From Erwinia amylovora (GTDB lineage Bacteria > Pseudomonadota > Gammaproteobacteria > Enterobacterales > Enterobacteriaceae), in the NCBI RefSeq assembly GCF_017161565.1, contig NZ_CP066796.1, positions 806,001-870,000 of the forward strand: 64,000 nucleotides of DNA, in the 5' to 3' direction. Shown here one piece after another: positions 30,984-40,985 of the stretch. The notes below the pieces were generated by a model. It had not been told where the DNA came from and made no database searches. It was given only the letters and a program-made list of their open reading frames with translations. Position 1 is the first letter of the stretch; every line of letters starts with the position of its first letter. A program made the translations under genes and the position numbers.

Positions 30984-31659
30984 TATCTCTTCCTTTTATT
31001 GCACCGTTGTAAGCCAGCTTTTTTTCCAGTCGTGCCTGCAAAGCAGATAACACCGAACTGAGCAGCAAATAAATAATCGCCGCTTCGGTATACAGTATTA
31101 ACGGCTGGTAGGTCACCGCAGCAATACGCTGCGCGGCGAGAAACAGCTCCGGCACGGTGATCACCGATGCCAGAGAAGTGTCTTTAACCAGTGCGATAAA
31201 GGTATTTGATAACGGCGGCACCGCAACCCTTGCCGCCTGGGGCATGATAATGCGTCGTAGCGTCTGCCCCCAACTCATGCCGATGGAGTGCGCCGCTTCC
31301 CATTGCCCCTTCGGGACGGACAACAGCGTGGCGCGGATGATCTCCGAAGTATAAGCCCCGATATTCAGCGTAAAGCCGATAACGGCCGCCGGGAATGCAT
31401 CGATAGTAATACCGACCCCGGGCAAAGCGTAGAAAATCAGAAACAGCTGAACAAGCAGCGGCGTGCCGCGAATAAGCCAGACATAAAAGCGCACCAGGTT
31501 CTGTAACGGGCGGGGGCCATACAGTCTGGCAAGGGCGACAACAATGCCAAGGGATAAACCCAGTGTAAAAGCAATCAGCGTGAGTGGAATGGTGAATGTC
31601 AGCCCGGCATACAGCATTGGCCAGAATGAGTCGATTGCTAAATTAATCCATGAGGGCAC
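30976..31659 (-). CDS. permease of a polar amino-acid ABC importer
   Basis: A 227-residue inner-membrane protein of the HisMQ family with about five membrane segments. The cytoplasmic EAA loop is SVPKGQWEAAHSIGMSWGQTLRRIIMPQAAR, of which the EAA-G core EAAHSIGMSWGQ is diagnostic. RGTPLLVQLFLIFYALP is the usual His/Glu-permease motif. A single permease suggests a homodimer, as in TcyL. It is the first gene of the operon. Confidence 0.9.
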   Translation of the reverse strand: MPSWINLAIDSFWPMLYAGLTFTIPLTLIAFTLGLSLGIVVALARLYGPRPLQNLVRFYVWLIRGTPLLVQLFLIFYALPGVGITIDAFPAAVIGFTLNIGAYTSEIIRATLLSVPKGQWEAAHSIGMSWGQTLRRIIMPQAARVAVPPLSNTFIALVKDTSLASVITVPELFLAAQRIAAVTYQPLILYTEAAIIYLLLSSVLSALQARLEKKLAYNGAIKGRDND

Positions 31660-31699
31660 CTGACACCTTCCCTAAAATAGCTTTGTTAAGAGTATTCGT

Positions 31700-31726
31700 G
31701 TTGACAGCAAAGACTATCATGTCAAC
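31700..31726. promoter_or_regulatory. inverted repeat upstream of the ABC operon (operator candidate)
   Basis: GTTGACA and TGTCAAC form perfect 7-bp arms separated by 13 bp, about 41 bp before the permease start on the minus strand. The shape fits a dimeric regulator site. The regulator is unknown. Confidence 0.35.
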
Positions 31727-31940
31727 GCAGGCGAACTATATAACTTGCGGTTATAGATTATTCTTAAATTGAATAGATAATTTTGATGATAACGTGCCTG
31801 AATCATTTGCCAAATAAGGCCAGTACCGACTAATAGCGGGCTGTTGGTCTTGCTCTTCAGGTATTTCAGCGAATACCAGCCTGTAACGCTATCGCTAATG
31901 CGACAAACCCTATTGCCTGCAGCCAGTGCCGGCGGCTCGG

Positions 31941-31968
31941 GGAACCGTACAGGAAAAAATGTCACATA
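31941..31968 (+). promoter_or_regulatory. hrp box, HrpL-dependent promoter of hopC1
   Basis: GGAACC (31941-31946), then 15 bp, then TCACATA. This matches the consensus GGAACC-N15/16-CCACNNA with a single change (C to T at the first base of the -10 block). It ends 31 bp before the GTG start of hopC1 and points towards it. HrpL is the sigma factor of the Hrp type III system and is not encoded in the window. Confidence 0.85.
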
Positions 31969-31999
31969 CAGTTTTTATTACCACGGGGGAGTAAAGTCG

Positions 32000-32809
32000 G
32001 TGAACAATCTACCTGCTCGCCTGACCAGCACAGCACTTCGTGCAGCAGTCAAGGCCGGACCTTTAACAACCAACGAAGATCAAATGCCCGATCCGGGGCA
32101 GATAAACGATACGCGCTGGAAAAAACTGCCTGAGCCATTGGCTTCAACGACGCTGGCGAGGTTTGACCAGGACAAATGCACAGCAAATCACGGTATCAGC
32201 AAGCGGGCGATGTGTTTTGGGCTGTCACTTAGTTGGAACAGTATGATCCATGGGGGACAGGAACATCCTACCCCTTATGCATCTGCAGAGCGGATGCGCT
32301 TTCTGGGCGCATTTGAAGGGGTTGTTCATGCCAGAACGCTTCAGAACTTTTACAGATCGGAACATAAATTTCAGTTGAATTTTGCCAGAGAAAACCCCGG
32401 GGTAACCAGTGCTGCCATGGCAGGGACCCGCAGTTTGTTACAGGCGGCGGAGCTAAAGGGATTAAGTCTTAAACCCGTTCTGGAAGATAAGACCCTGTCC
32501 GATCTGCCTTTCCTTATTGCATGCGAGCAACAGGGCCGTTACCGCAGCGTTGATGATAAGGCACTTAAGCAGGTCAGTGACGCAATGATAAGCAGCGGAA
32601 AAGGCGTGCTGGCAATTTATAGCGATAATCAGGCTCACGCCCTGGGATTTTCCATTGTAAAAGACGGGAAGAATACGCTGTTATTTGACCCAAATCTTGG
32701 TGAGTTTCAGGTTGAATCAACCACGCTGCCTTATGTGATAGAAAGCCTGTCCGATACTAATCGCTTACCTCTCATTGGCGTACAGGTTTTTGCATCCCAT
32801 TTACGCTAA
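32000..32809 (+). CDS. hopC1: type III effector HopC1/HopPtoC, YopT/AvrPphB-type cysteine protease
   Basis: Predicted Hrp-secreted effector with a C58 cysteine-protease fold acting inside plant cells; the host target cannot be told. The catalytic triad is visible as Cys72 in KRAMCFGLSLSW, His213 in QAHALGF and Asp230 in LFDPNLGEF, with the spacing of YopT. Much of the protein matches the P. syringae HopC1 family as I remember it (RWKKLP, ARFDQD, YASAERMRFLG, GVQVFAS). The GTG at 32000 was chosen because GGGGGAG lies 8 bp upstream and it gives 269 residues. A TTG 52 codons earlier would precede the hrp box. It is flanked by an ABC operon and queD, so the gene stands alone. Confidence 0.9.
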   Translation: MNNLPARLTSTALRAAVKAGPLTTNEDQMPDPGQINDTRWKKLPEPLASTTLARFDQDKCTANHGISKRAMCFGLSLSWNSMIHGGQEHPTPYASAERMRFLGAFEGVVHARTLQNFYRSEHKFQLNFARENPGVTSAAMAGTRSLLQAAELKGLSLKPVLEDKTLSDLPFLIACEQQGRYRSVDDKALKQVSDAMISSGKGVLAIYSDNQAHALGFSIVKDGKNTLLFDPNLGEFQVESTTLPYVIESLSDTNRLPLIGVQVFASHLR

Positions 32810-33079
32810 GCCTGATAATAAAGCGCAATGGTATCAACAGAAGAAACGGCAAATAACTTCTTGCGCCTGACAGTGAACCGTTCAGACAAATCGCGTGGAT
32901 GAATAATGTCCACCGCGATAAAACCATTTTCTTAAGGAGTAAATAGTGCTCTTGATAAAGATTAAGCAGCCTTTAACGCACCATGTGTGATGGTCAACGG
33001 CCAGAGCGGGTTTGTCTTCCTGTCATTGCCGGGTGCAGGCCGGGCTGGCGATATTGTTATGCGACAGACTAACCCGCCA
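32810..33079. other. 270-bp gap between hopC1 and queD
   Basis: No convincing gene. A weak hairpin (32892-32917, arms CGCG-TGGA and TCCA-C-CGCG) could end the hopC1 transcript. A tiny frame of 14 codons starts at GTG 32946 behind a perfect AAGGAG; it is listed only as an observation. Confidence 0.4.
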
Positions 33080-33439
33080 TCAGCCGCGGTAGACGCATCC
33101 GGCGGTGCAGGTCTCTTTTACCATTACCGCGCTTAACAGGGGCAGGGCAGGTTTCATCTGCTGCCAAATCCATTCTGCCAGCACTTCACTGGTCGGGTTT
33201 TCCAGCCCGGGAATATCGTTAAGATAGTAGTGATCAAGCCGGTCATAAACGGGCTTAAAGGCGCTTTTGATCTCGGAAAAATCCATAACCCAGCCGGTGT
33301 GGGCATCTACTTCGCCAGTGATTTCCAGCCGAACCATAAAGGAGTGCCCGTGCAGGCGACCACATTTGTGCCCGGCCGGCACATGCGGCAGATGGTGCGC
33401 GGCTTCAAATTGAAATTCTTTAAATAGCGTGGTGGCCAT
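33080..33439 (-). CDS. queD: 6-carboxy-5,6,7,8-tetrahydropterin synthase QueD
   Basis: Converts 7,8-dihydroneopterin triphosphate to 6-carboxytetrahydropterin, the first dedicated step of queuosine synthesis. The zinc-binding His residues lie in [11 protein letters not shown] and RLHGHSFMV; the catalytic Cys is in HKCGRLHGH. The C-terminus [13 protein letters not shown] is characteristic. The ATG at 33439 gives 119 residues; the frame extends 22 codons upstream without homology. It is divergent from cysJ. Confidence 0.95.
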   Translation of the reverse strand: MATTLFKEFQFEAAHHLPHVPAGHKCGRLHGHSFMVRLEITGEVDAHTGWVMDFSEIKSAFKPVYDRLDHYYLNDIPGLENPTSEVLAEWIWQQMKPALPLLSAVMVKETCTAGCVYRG

Positions 33440-33726
33440 AGTTCCCGGTCTCTGTGAAGGTCTTGCAAAGCGCCGCAGGATAACCGAAATCCGCTTTTTT
33501 CGCACCCGTTTACGGACTAAAGGCTATGGGCGGAAAAGTAACGACATGCGATTTTAGGTAATTAATTGAAAATCAACACGATGTATAATTTGTTTTGCCG
33601 CTAATGCTTACCCAAAAAACCGTTTAGTCATTTTGGTTATGAATTAGCACCAACCCTTATTTAAGGGTTGTTATGCTTACCTTTACCCTGTTGCTATAGA
33701 TCTTTGACTGTGGAACTTTTGACCTA
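33440..33726. promoter_or_regulatory. divergent queD/cysJ control region
   Basis: A 287-bp AT-rich region between divergent genes. A perfect 20-bp palindrome, CAACCCTTATTTAAGGGTTG (33651-33670), lies about 57 bp before cysJ. CysB, the LysR activator with acetylserine as inducer, is expected to bind in this region in enterobacteria, but its sites are too degenerate to call by eye. Confidence 0.45.
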
Positions 33727-35529
33727 ATGACGACTCAGGCACCTTCAAACATGCTTCCGCTCAATCCGGAGCAGCTCGCCCGCTTACAGGCGGCGACCGG
33801 AGATTTTTCTCCCACCCAGCTGGCCTGGCTTTCCGGTTATTTCTGGGGCATGGTTAATCAGGCACCCGGCGCTCAGACTGCCAGTGCACCGGCAGCCATT
33901 GAGGTGCCAACGGTCACCGTCCTTTCCGCTTCCCAGACCGGGAATGCCCGCCGCCTGGCTGAACAGCTGCGTGACGATCTGCTGGGTGCCAAACTCAACG
34001 TCAACCTGGTGAATGCCGGTGACTATAAGTTCAAACAAATCGGCCAGGAAAAACTGTTGGTGGTGATCACCTCAACCCAGGGTGAGGGCGAACCACCGGA
34101 AGAGGCGGTGGCATTACATAAATTCCTGATGTCGAAGAAAGCGCCAAAGATGAACGCCAGCGCCTTTGCGGTGTTTGGCCTTGGCGATACTTCTTATGAA
34201 TACTTCAGCCAGGCCGGTAAAGATTTTGACGGCAGGCTGGCCGAGCTGGGCGCTGAGCGCCTGCTGGAGCGCGTCGATGCCGATGTCGAGTACGCTGCCG
34301 AGGCGCAGTCCTGGCGTCAACGGTTAACCGATATTCTGACCGCGCGTGTGCCGCAGGCGGGTTTGTCTCAGATCACGGCTGCCGCAGCGGGCAGCGTCAA
34401 CGAAATCTACAGCAGCCCGTACAGCAAAGAAGCGCCGCTTAGCGCCAGCCTGGCGGTTAATCAGAAAATCACCGGCCGCCACTCCGTTAAAGATGTACGC
34501 CATATCGAAATTGACCTTGGTGATTCCGGGCTGCGCTATCAGCCCGGTGATGCGCTGGGAGTCTGGTTTGAAAACGATGCGGCGCTGGTAAAGGAGCTGC
34601 TGGAACTTCTTTGGCTGAAGGGCGACGAGCCGGTGACGGTCGATGGCCGCTCCATGCCGCTGGCGCAAGCGCTGCAAAAACATTACGAACTGACGGTAAA
34701 TACCCCGCAGATTATCGAACAGTATGCCAGGCTTTCACGTAATGAGGCACTGCTGGCAATGACTGGCGATAAGAGCGCATTGCAGCACTATGCGCAGCAT
34801 ACGCCAATCGTTGATATGGCGCGCTATGCCCCGACCGAGCTGAACGCGGAACAGCTGACGGAGCTGCTGCGCCCGCTCACGCCGCGCTTGTACTCCATAG
34901 CCTCATCGCAGGCAGAGAACGAGAACGAAGTCCATATTACCGTGGGCGCCGTACGCTTTGAGATCGAAGGGCGTGCCCGTGCCGGAGGCGCTTCCAGCTA
35001 TCTGGCTGACCGACTGAGCGAGGATGCGCAAGTGCGCATTTTCATTGAGCATAATGACAATTTCCGTCTGCCGGCCGACCCGCAAACGCCGGTGATTATG
35101 ATTGGCCCCGGCACCGGGATCGCGCCATTCCGCGCCTTTATGCAGCAGCGTGACAGCGAGGGGGCTGGCGGCAAGAACTGGCTGTTCTTTGGTAACCCGC
35201 ACTTTACCGAAGATTTTCTTTATCAGGTCGAGTGGCAGCGCTACATGAAGGATGGCCTGCTGACCCACATTGATTTAGCCTGGTCGCGCGATGGGCAGCA
35301 TAAGGTTTACGTACAGGACAAAATTCGCGCCAAAGGCGCAGAACTGTGGCGCTGGATCGAACAGGGCGCGCATATTTATGTCTGCGGCGATGCCAACCGC
35401 ATGGCTAAAGACGTTGAGCAGGCATTACTGGAAGTGGTAGCCGAATTCGGTGCAATGGACATCGAAGCGGCAGATGAGTTTTTAAGCGAGCTGCGCATTG
35501 AGCGCCGTTATCAGCGAGATGTGTACTAA
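33727..35529 (+). CDS. cysJ: NADPH-sulphite reductase flavoprotein subunit CysJ
   Basis: Alpha subunit of the CysJ8-CysI4 complex that reduces sulphite to sulphide with NADPH. Order: flavodoxin domain ([15 protein letters not shown] near residue 75, [13 protein letters not shown]), FAD-binding connecting domain (RLYSIASS with the FAD Arg, GGASSYLAD), and NADPH domain ([16 protein letters not shown]). It ends in the expected DVY. The stop overlaps the cysI start by one base. 600 residues, normal length. Confidence 0.97.
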   Translation: MTTQAPSNMLPLNPEQLARLQAATGDFSPTQLAWLSGYFWGMVNQAPGAQTASAPAAIEVPTVTVLSASQTGNARRLAEQLRDDLLGAKLNVNLVNAGDYKFKQIGQEKLLVVITSTQGEGEPPEEAVALHKFLMSKKAPKMNASAFAVFGLGDTSYEYFSQAGKDFDGRLAELGAERLLERVDADVEYAAEAQSWRQRLTDILTARVPQAGLSQITAAAAGSVNEIYSSPYSKEAPLSASLAVNQKITGRHSVKDVRHIEIDLGDSGLRYQPGDALGVWFENDAALVKELLELLWLKGDEPVTVDGRSMPLAQALQKHYELTVNTPQIIEQYARLSRNEALLAMTGDKSALQHYAQHTPIVDMARYAPTELNAEQLTELLRPLTPRLYSIASSQAENENEVHITVGAVRFEIEGRARAGGASSYLADRLSEDAQVRIFIEHNDNFRLPADPQTPVIMIGPGTGIAPFRAFMQQRDSEGAGGKNWLFFGNPHFTEDFLYQVEWQRYMKDGLLTHIDLAWSRDGQHKVYVQDKIRAKGAELWRWIEQGAHIYVCGDANRMAKDVEQALLEVVAEFGAMDIEAADEFLSELRIERRYQRDVY

Positions 35530-37244
35530 TGAGCGATGAAAAATACCCTGGGCCGCTGGTGGTTGAAGGCAAGCTGGTCGACGCCGAACGGCTGAAGAAA
35601 CAGAGCAATTATCTGCGCGGTGGCATTGCCGAAGACCTGCATGACGGGCTGACCGGCGGCTTTAACGGCGATAACTTTCTGCTGATCCGCTTTCACGGCA
35701 TGTACCAGCAGGATGACCGCGATATTCGCGCCGAACGCGCCGAACAAAAGCTGGATGCGCGTCATGCGATGATGCTGCGCTGCCGTTTGCCGGGCGGCAT
35801 TATGACGCCAAAGCAGTGGCTGGCCATCGATAAGTTCGCCAGCGACAATACCCTGTACGGCAGTATTCGTTTGACTAACCGTCAAACGTTCCAGTTCCAC
35901 GGCATCCTGAAAGGCAACGTCAAACCGGCGCATCAGATGCTGCACGAAGTCGGGCTGGACGCGCTGGCCACCGCCAACGATGTCAACCGTAACGTGCTGT
36001 GCAGCTCGAACCCGATTGAGTCCGAACTGCATCAGGAAGCCTACGAATGGGCGAAAAAGCTCTCCGAACATCTGCTGCCGCGAACCCGTGCCTATGCGGA
36101 GATCTGGCTTGACCAGGAAAAAGTCGCCACCACCGATGAAGAGCCGATCCTCGGTGAAACCTATCTGCCGCGTAAGTTCAAAACCACCGTGGTGGTTCCG
36201 CCGCACAATGACGTAGACCTGCACGCTAACGACATGAACTTTATCGCCATCGCTGAACACGGCAGGCTGGTCGGTTTCAACCTGCTGGTCGGCGGCGGTC
36301 TTTCTATTGAACACGGAAATAAAGCCACCTATGCCCGTACCGCCAGCGAGTTCGGCTATCTGCCGCTGAGTAAGATACTCGACGTGGCCGAAGCAGTGGT
36401 AACCACCCAGCGTGACTGGGGCAACCGTACTGACCGTAAAAATGCCAAAACCAAGTACACCCTTGAGCGCGTGGGGCCGGATGTGTTTAAGGCAGAAGTC
36501 GAGCGCCGTGCCGGTATCACCTTTGAGCCGATCCGACCGTATGAATTTACCACCCGTGGCGATCGTTTCGGCTGGGTTAAGGGCATTGACAACCAGTGGC
36601 ATCTCACGCTGTTTATCGAAAATGGCCGTCTGCTGGATTATCCGGGCCGCCCGCTGAAAACCGGCCTGGCAGAAATTGCCAAAATCCACCACGGTGACTT
36701 CCGCCTGACCGCGAATCAAAACCTGATCGTTGCCAGGGTGCCGGAGGCAGAAAAAGACAATATTCAGCGGCTGGCGGTCGCGCACGGTCTGATGGAAAAC
36801 GTCAGTCATCAGCGTGAAAACTCGATGGCCTGTGTGGCATTCCCGACCTGTCCGCTGGCGATGGCGGAAGCAGAGCGTTTTCTGCCGCAGTTCGTCACCC
36901 GCGTGGAGGAGATCCTCACCGCACACGGCGTGGGCGATGAGCATATTGTTCTGCGCGTCACCGGCTGCCCTAACGGCTGTGGTCGTGCGCTGCTGGCGGA
37001 AATCGGCCTGGTGGGGAAAGCGCCGGGGCGCTATAACCTGCACCTTGGCGGTAACCGCATTGGTACGCGCATCCCGCGCATGTATCGCGAAAATATCAAC
37101 GAAGAGCAAATTCTGGCAACCCTTGATGAACTGATCGGCCGCTGGTCGCAGGAGCGCGAAGCCGATGAAGGCTTCGGTGATTTCACCATCCGTGCCGGAG
37201 TGGTGCAACCGGTACGCGATCCGGCCCGCGATTTCTGGCAATGA
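35529..37244 (+). CDS. cysI: NADPH-sulphite reductase hemoprotein subunit CysI
   Basis: Beta subunit carrying sirohaem bridged to a [4Fe-4S] cluster, where the six-electron reduction of sulphite takes place. Cluster Cys residues lie in [18 protein letters not shown] and [17 protein letters not shown]. The first siroheme repeat includes [16 protein letters not shown]. 571 residues. Sirohaem is made by CysG, encoded 1.4 kb downstream. A 587-codon frame on the opposite strand is a shadow of this GC-rich gene. Confidence 0.97.
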   Translation: MSDEKYPGPLVVEGKLVDAERLKKQSNYLRGGIAEDLHDGLTGGFNGDNFLLIRFHGMYQQDDRDIRAERAEQKLDARHAMMLRCRLPGGIMTPKQWLAIDKFASDNTLYGSIRLTNRQTFQFHGILKGNVKPAHQMLHEVGLDALATANDVNRNVLCSSNPIESELHQEAYEWAKKLSEHLLPRTRAYAEIWLDQEKVATTDEEPILGETYLPRKFKTTVVVPPHNDVDLHANDMNFIAIAEHGRLVGFNLLVGGGLSIEHGNKATYARTASEFGYLPLSKILDVAEAVVTTQRDWGNRTDRKNAKTKYTLERVGPDVFKAEVERRAGITFEPIRPYEFTTRGDRFGWVKGIDNQWHLTLFIENGRLLDYPGRPLKTGLAEIAKIHHGDFRLTANQNLIVARVPEAEKDNIQRLAVAHGLMENVSHQRENSMACVAFPTCPLAMAEAERFLPQFVTRVEEILTAHGVGDEHIVLRVTGCPNGCGRALLAEIGLVGKAPGRYNLHLGGNRIGTRIPRMYRENINEEQILATLDELIGRWSQEREADEGFGDFTIRAGVVQPVRDPARDFWQ

Positions 37245-37256
37245 TGGAGGCATAAG

Positions 37257-37988
37257 ATGGCGGTTCTCGATCTCACTGCACTGAACCAACTCCCGAAGGT
37301 GGAACGCGTGATGGCGCTTGCTGACATTAACAATAAGCTGGATACGCTTTCGGCCGAGGATCGGGTGATCTGGGGGCTGGAGAATTTACCAGGCCAGGCG
37401 GTATTAACTTCCAGCTTCGGCATTCAGGCGGCGGTGAGCCTGCATCTGGTGACGCGCCAGAAAGCAGATATCCCGGTGATCCTCACCGATACCGGCTACC
37501 TGTTCCCGGAAACCTACCAGTTTATTGACCAGCTGACGGAGAAGCTGGATCTCAACCTACAGGTTTTCCGCGCCGCGCAAAGCCCGGCATGGCAGGAGGC
37601 ACGTTACGGTAAGCTGTGGGAGCAGGGGATAGAAGGCATTGAGCGCTACAATCAGATCAACAAAGTGGAACCGATGAACCGTGCGCTGGAAACGCTGCAA
37701 GCCCGGACGTGGTTTGCCGGTCTGCGCCGCGATCAGTCCGGCAGCCGCGCGCATCTGCCGGTGCTGGCGATTAAAAAAGGCGTTTTCAAGCTGCTGCCGA
37801 TCATCGACTGGGACAACCGCCAGGTTTACCAGTACCTGCAACAGCACGGCCTTGGCTACCACCCGCTGCGGGAGCAGGGCTACCTTTCAGTCGGCGATAC
37901 GCATACCACGCGTAAATGGCAGCCGGGCATGGCAGAAGAAGAGACCCGCTTCTTTGGCCTGAAGCGCGAATGCGGCCTGCACGAATAA
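37257..37988 (+). CDS. cysH: PAPS reductase (phosphoadenylyl-sulphate reductase) CysH
   Basis: Thioredoxin-dependent reduction of 3'-phosphoadenylyl sulphate to sulphite. The nucleotide-binding part has [15 protein letters not shown] and [12 protein letters not shown]. The single catalytic Cys239 lies in the C-terminal ECGLHE; absence of other paired cysteines marks the PAPS-specific class. 243 residues. Third gene of cysJIH, 12 bp after cysI. Confidence 0.97.
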   Translation: MAVLDLTALNQLPKVERVMALADINNKLDTLSAEDRVIWGLENLPGQAVLTSSFGIQAAVSLHLVTRQKADIPVILTDTGYLFPETYQFIDQLTEKLDLNLQVFRAAQSPAWQEARYGKLWEQGIEGIERYNQINKVEPMNRALETLQARTWFAGLRRDQSGSRAHLPVLAIKKGVFKLLPIIDWDNRQVYQYLQQHGLGYHPLREQGYLSVGDTHTTRKWQPGMAEEETRFFGLKRECGLHE

Positions 37989-37998
37989 GGGAAAACGG

Positions 37999-38020
37999 AC
38001 GGGCTGAAACCGCAGCCCGT
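37999..38020 (+). terminator. hairpin after cysH
   Basis: An 8-bp perfect stem ACGGGCTG/CAGCCCGT with 6-base loop and a short TCCT tail. It lies between the convergent cysH and the YciI-like gene; a weak Rho-independent terminator at best. Confidence 0.4.
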
Positions 38021-38029
38021 TCCTGATGA

Positions 38030-38314
38030 TCAGATCCCCGTCAGCGCGGAAAATGCATCGGCAGAGCGGGTGATATTGACTTTGGTCACCTCATATCGTG
38101 CTACGGCCTGAAAAGGATCTTCCGCCAGAATGGCATCAAGCCGTGCGCGATCCATCTCCTTCACCATAATCATCCCGCCCGTGCGCGGGTCTTTGCGCCC
38201 GGCGCTGATAAACTCGCCGCTGGCAAAATAGCGGTTAATCCACTCGATATGCGGTTCCTGCAGGCGGTCAACTTCGTCCATCGGGCGGGTATAGCTCAGT
38301 AAAACAAGATACAT
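38030..38314 (-). CDS. YciI-family (YCII domain) protein
   Basis: A 94-residue member of the YCII/dimeric alpha-beta barrel family; no biochemical role can be assigned. Recognised by MYLVLLSYTRP at the N-terminus, the conserved His-Glu region of EPHIEWINRYFASGEFISAG and EDPFQAVARYEV. It occupies the place between cysH and the cysGDNC operon, where E. coli carries iap and a CRISPR-Cas locus. It stands alone on the minus strand. Confidence 0.82.
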   Translation of the reverse strand: MYLVLLSYTRPMDEVDRLQEPHIEWINRYFASGEFISAGRKDPRTGGMIMVKEMDRARLDAILAEDPFQAVARYEVTKVNITRSADAFSALTGI

Positions 38315-38642
38315 AATGACTCCAGACGTTAAAAGAGAGCAATGCCATCGGCAGCGGTCAGCGCAACAACGAGAGTGATTCTGCGCAGTTCGTTAAAGGG
38401 TGCGGCGGCCGGCTGCGATTCAGCAGCCAGTTTTTTTAAACTGACCGCAATAAATCCGTCGGGTATTTGCTGGCGTGTCCGCTGCCCGAATGCTAACGAT
38501 ATCATCTGTTAAGCACATTTTGTTCGCAGCTTTACCACTACGTTATTCCATTCGGTAACTACTCATTCCAATTCGTAATTTCATAACCCTTCAGCCAGAC
38601 ACGTATAGTCCCTTTCAAGCTTATGTGATTATGAAGGTTCGC
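38315..38642. promoter_or_regulatory. 328-bp control region upstream of cysG
   Basis: Contains the divergent start regions of the YciI-like gene and cysG. Its right half is AT-rich, with several imperfect TTCCATTCGGTAA / TTCCAATTCGTAA repeats (about 38550-38580), a possible CysB-binding array. No gene is seen. Confidence 0.4.
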
Positions 38643-40058
38643 GTGGACTATCTCCCTCTTTTTGCTGATATCAGACACAAGCCGGTGCTGGTGGTGGGCG
38701 GCGGCGACGTGGCTGCACGCAAAATCGAACTACTGCGCCGGGCCGGTGCACGGGTACAGGTCGTTTCCCGCCGGCTGTGCGAAGAACTCGCCGCTCTTGC
38801 CGAAAGTCACCACATTGAATGGCTGGCAACCGCCTATCAGCCAGAGCAGCTCGACCGGGTTTTCCTGGCGATCGCCGCCACCGATAATGCTGAACTGAAC
38901 GGTCGGGTTTATCAGGATGCCACCGCTCGCCATCTGCTGGCCAACGTGGTTGATGACCAGCCGAAATGCTCTTTTATCTTCCCTTCCATCGTCGATCGTT
39001 CTCCGCTGGTGGTGGCTATCTCCTCCAGCGGCACGGCGCCGGTGCTGGCGCGCCTGCTGCGCGAAAAACTGGAGGCGCTGCTGCCTGCTAATCTCGGCCA
39101 GATGGCGCAGATCGCCGGGCAGTGGCGCGACAAGGTTAAAGCGCGCTTCACGATGATGTCCGACCGCCGCCGCTTCTGGGACAAAGCCTTTAACGGGCTG
39201 TTCGCCAGCCAGGTGGCCGCGGGCAATGTGGATGGCGCTAAACGCACGCTTGACAATCAGCTAACCGATGCGGAAACGCCCCAGGGAGAAATCATTCTTG
39301 TCGGCGCCGGCCCCGGAGACAGTGGGCTACTGACCCTGCGCGGACTGCAGGTGATGCAGCTGGCGGATGTGGTGCTGTATGACTACCTGGTCAGCGATGA
39401 AATCCTTGATTTAGTGCGGCGTGATGCTGACCGCATCTGCGTGGGTAAACGCGCCAACGCCCACAGCGTGCCACAGGAAGAGATCAACCGCATGCTGGTG
39501 GAGCTGGCACAGCAGGGCAAGCGCGTGGTGCGCCTGAAGGGCGGAGACCCGTTTATCTTTGGCCGTGGCGGTGAAGAGCTACAGGCGGCGGCGGCGGCGG
39601 GCATCCCCTTCCAGGTCGTGCCCGGCGTGACCGCAGCTGCCGGTGCTACTGCTTACGCCGGTATTCCGCTTACCCACCGTGATTATGCTCAGAGCGTGCT
39701 GTTTGTCACCGGGCAGTGCCGCGCCGACGGTAACGGCACCGACTGGCCTTCGCTGGCGCGCGCACGACAGACGCTGGCGATTTATATGGGGGCGATGGCT
39801 GCGGGGGATATTGCCGACCAGTTGATAACGCACGGGCGCGATCCGGCAACGCCCGTGGCGGTGATCGGTCGTGGGACCCGGCAGGATCAACAGGTACTGA
39901 CCGGCACGCTGCAACAGCTTGGAGAGCTGGCACAAAATGCCCCCACTCCGGCGCTGTTAGTGATTGGTGAAGTGGTCAATCTGCATCAGCAGCTGGCGTG
40001 GTATCAACATTCAGCGCAGCAGGACGGACGCCAGTCCCCCGTTGTGAATTTGGCTTGA
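38643..40058 (+). CDS. cysG: sirohaem synthase CysG
   Basis: Trifunctional enzyme: uroporphyrinogen-III methyltransferase, precorrin-2 dehydrogenase and sirohydrochlorin ferrochelatase, supplying sirohaem for CysI. The N-terminal NAD domain has [13 protein letters not shown] and [13 protein letters not shown]. The C-terminal SUMT domain has [33 protein letters not shown] and [13 protein letters not shown] chose GTG 38643, preceded by GAAGG at 5 bp and giving the usual start (M)[12 protein letters not shown] 38631 would add four residues. It heads the cysG-cysD-cysN-cysC operon. Confidence 0.94.
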   Translation: MDYLPLFADIRHKPVLVVGGGDVAARKIELLRRAGARVQVVSRRLCEELAALAESHHIEWLATAYQPEQLDRVFLAIAATDNAELNGRVYQDATARHLLANVVDDQPKCSFIFPSIVDRSPLVVAISSSGTAPVLARLLREKLEALLPANLGQMAQIAGQWRDKVKARFTMMSDRRRFWDKAFNGLFASQVAAGNVDGAKRTLDNQLTDAETPQGEIILVGAGPGDSGLLTLRGLQVMQLADVVLYDYLVSDEILDLVRRDADRICVGKRANAHSVPQEEINRMLVELAQQGKRVVRLKGGDPFIFGRGGEELQAAAAAGIPFQVVPGVTAAAGATAYAGIPLTHRDYAQSVLFVTGQCRADGNGTDWPSLARARQTLAIYMGAMAAGDIADQLITHGRDPATPVAVIGRGTRQDQQVLTGTLQQLGELAQNAPTPALLVIGEVVNLHQQLAWYQHSAQQDGRQSPVVNLA

Positions 40059-40067
40059 GGAACAATC

Positions 40068-40976
40068 ATGGATCAAAAACGACTCACTCATCTGCGTCAG
40101 CTGGAGGCGGAAAGTATCCATATTATCCGTGAAGTGGCGGCAGAGTTCGCCAATCCGGTGATGATGTACTCCATCGGTAAAGATTCATCGGTGATGCTGC
40201 ACCTGGCGCGCAAAGCCTTCTATCCGGGAACGCTGCCGTTCCCGCTGCTGCACGTTGATACCGGCTGGAAATTCCGCGAGATGTACGAATTCCGCGACCG
40301 CATGGTGAAAAACATCGGTGCCGAACTGCTGGTGCACCGCAACCCGGAAGGGGTGGCGATGGGGATTAACCCGTTTGTGCACGGCAGCGCCAAACACACC
40401 GATATCATGAAAACCGAAGGGCTGAAGCAGGCGCTGGACAAGTATGGCTTCGACGCGGCCTTCGGCGGCGCGCGTCGTGATGAAGAAAAGTCGCGCGCCA
40501 AAGAGCGTATCTACTCTTTCCGCGACCGCTTCCACCGCTGGGACCCGAAAAACCAGCGCCCGGAGCTGTGGCACAACTACAACGGCCAGGTTAACAAGGG
40601 CGAAAGCATCCGCGTCTTCCCGCTGTCTAACTGGACCGAGCTGGATATCTGGCAATACATTTTCCTGGAAAACATTGAAATTGTGCCGCTGTATCTGGCC
40701 GCACCGCGACCGGTACTGGAGCGTGACGGCATGTTGATGATGATTGATGACGACCGCATCGACCTGCAGCCTGGCGAAGTGATTGAGCAGCGCATGGTGC
40801 GCTTTCGAACCCTCGGCTGCTGGCCACTGACCGGCGCGGTGGAGTCAGAAGCGCAAACGCTGCCTGGTATCATTGAGGAGATGCTGGTCTCCACCACCAG
40901 CGAGCGCCAGGGGCGGATGATAGACCGCGATCAGGCCGGCTCGATGGAGCTGAAGAAACGCCAGGGTTATTTCTAA
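40068..40976 (+). CDS. cysD: sulphate adenylyltransferase subunit 2 CysD
   Basis: Catalytic subunit that adenylates sulphate to APS, driven by GTP hydrolysis on CysN. It belongs to the PP-loop family: [21 protein letters not shown] is the ATP-pyrophosphatase loop. [19 protein letters not shown] and the C-terminal LKKRQGYF are characteristic. 302 residues. It lies 9 bp after cysG and 9 bp before cysN, so one transcript is likely. Confidence 0.97.
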   Translation: MDQKRLTHLRQLEAESIHIIREVAAEFANPVMMYSIGKDSSVMLHLARKAFYPGTLPFPLLHVDTGWKFREMYEFRDRMVKNIGAELLVHRNPEGVAMGINPFVHGSAKHTDIMKTEGLKQALDKYGFDAAFGGARRDEEKSRAKERIYSFRDRFHRWDPKNQRPELWHNYNGQVNKGESIRVFPLSNWTELDIWQYIFLENIEIVPLYLAAPRPVLERDGMLMMIDDDRIDLQPGEVIEQRMVRFRTLGCWPLTGAVESEAQTLPGIIEEMLVSTTSERQGRMIDRDQAGSMELKKRQGYF

Positions 40977-40985
40977 GGAGCCGCC

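Noticed and set aside
35526..37289. 587-codon open frame on the minus strand across cysI
   Set aside because: It mirrors the cysI gene codon for codon; long antisense frames are common in GC-rich genes with strong codon bias, and the product has no family features.
37989..38642. Possible CRISPR array between cysH and cysG, the E. coli CRISPR site
   Set aside because: No regularly spaced repeats or cas genes are present; only a YciI-like gene and control DNA are seen.
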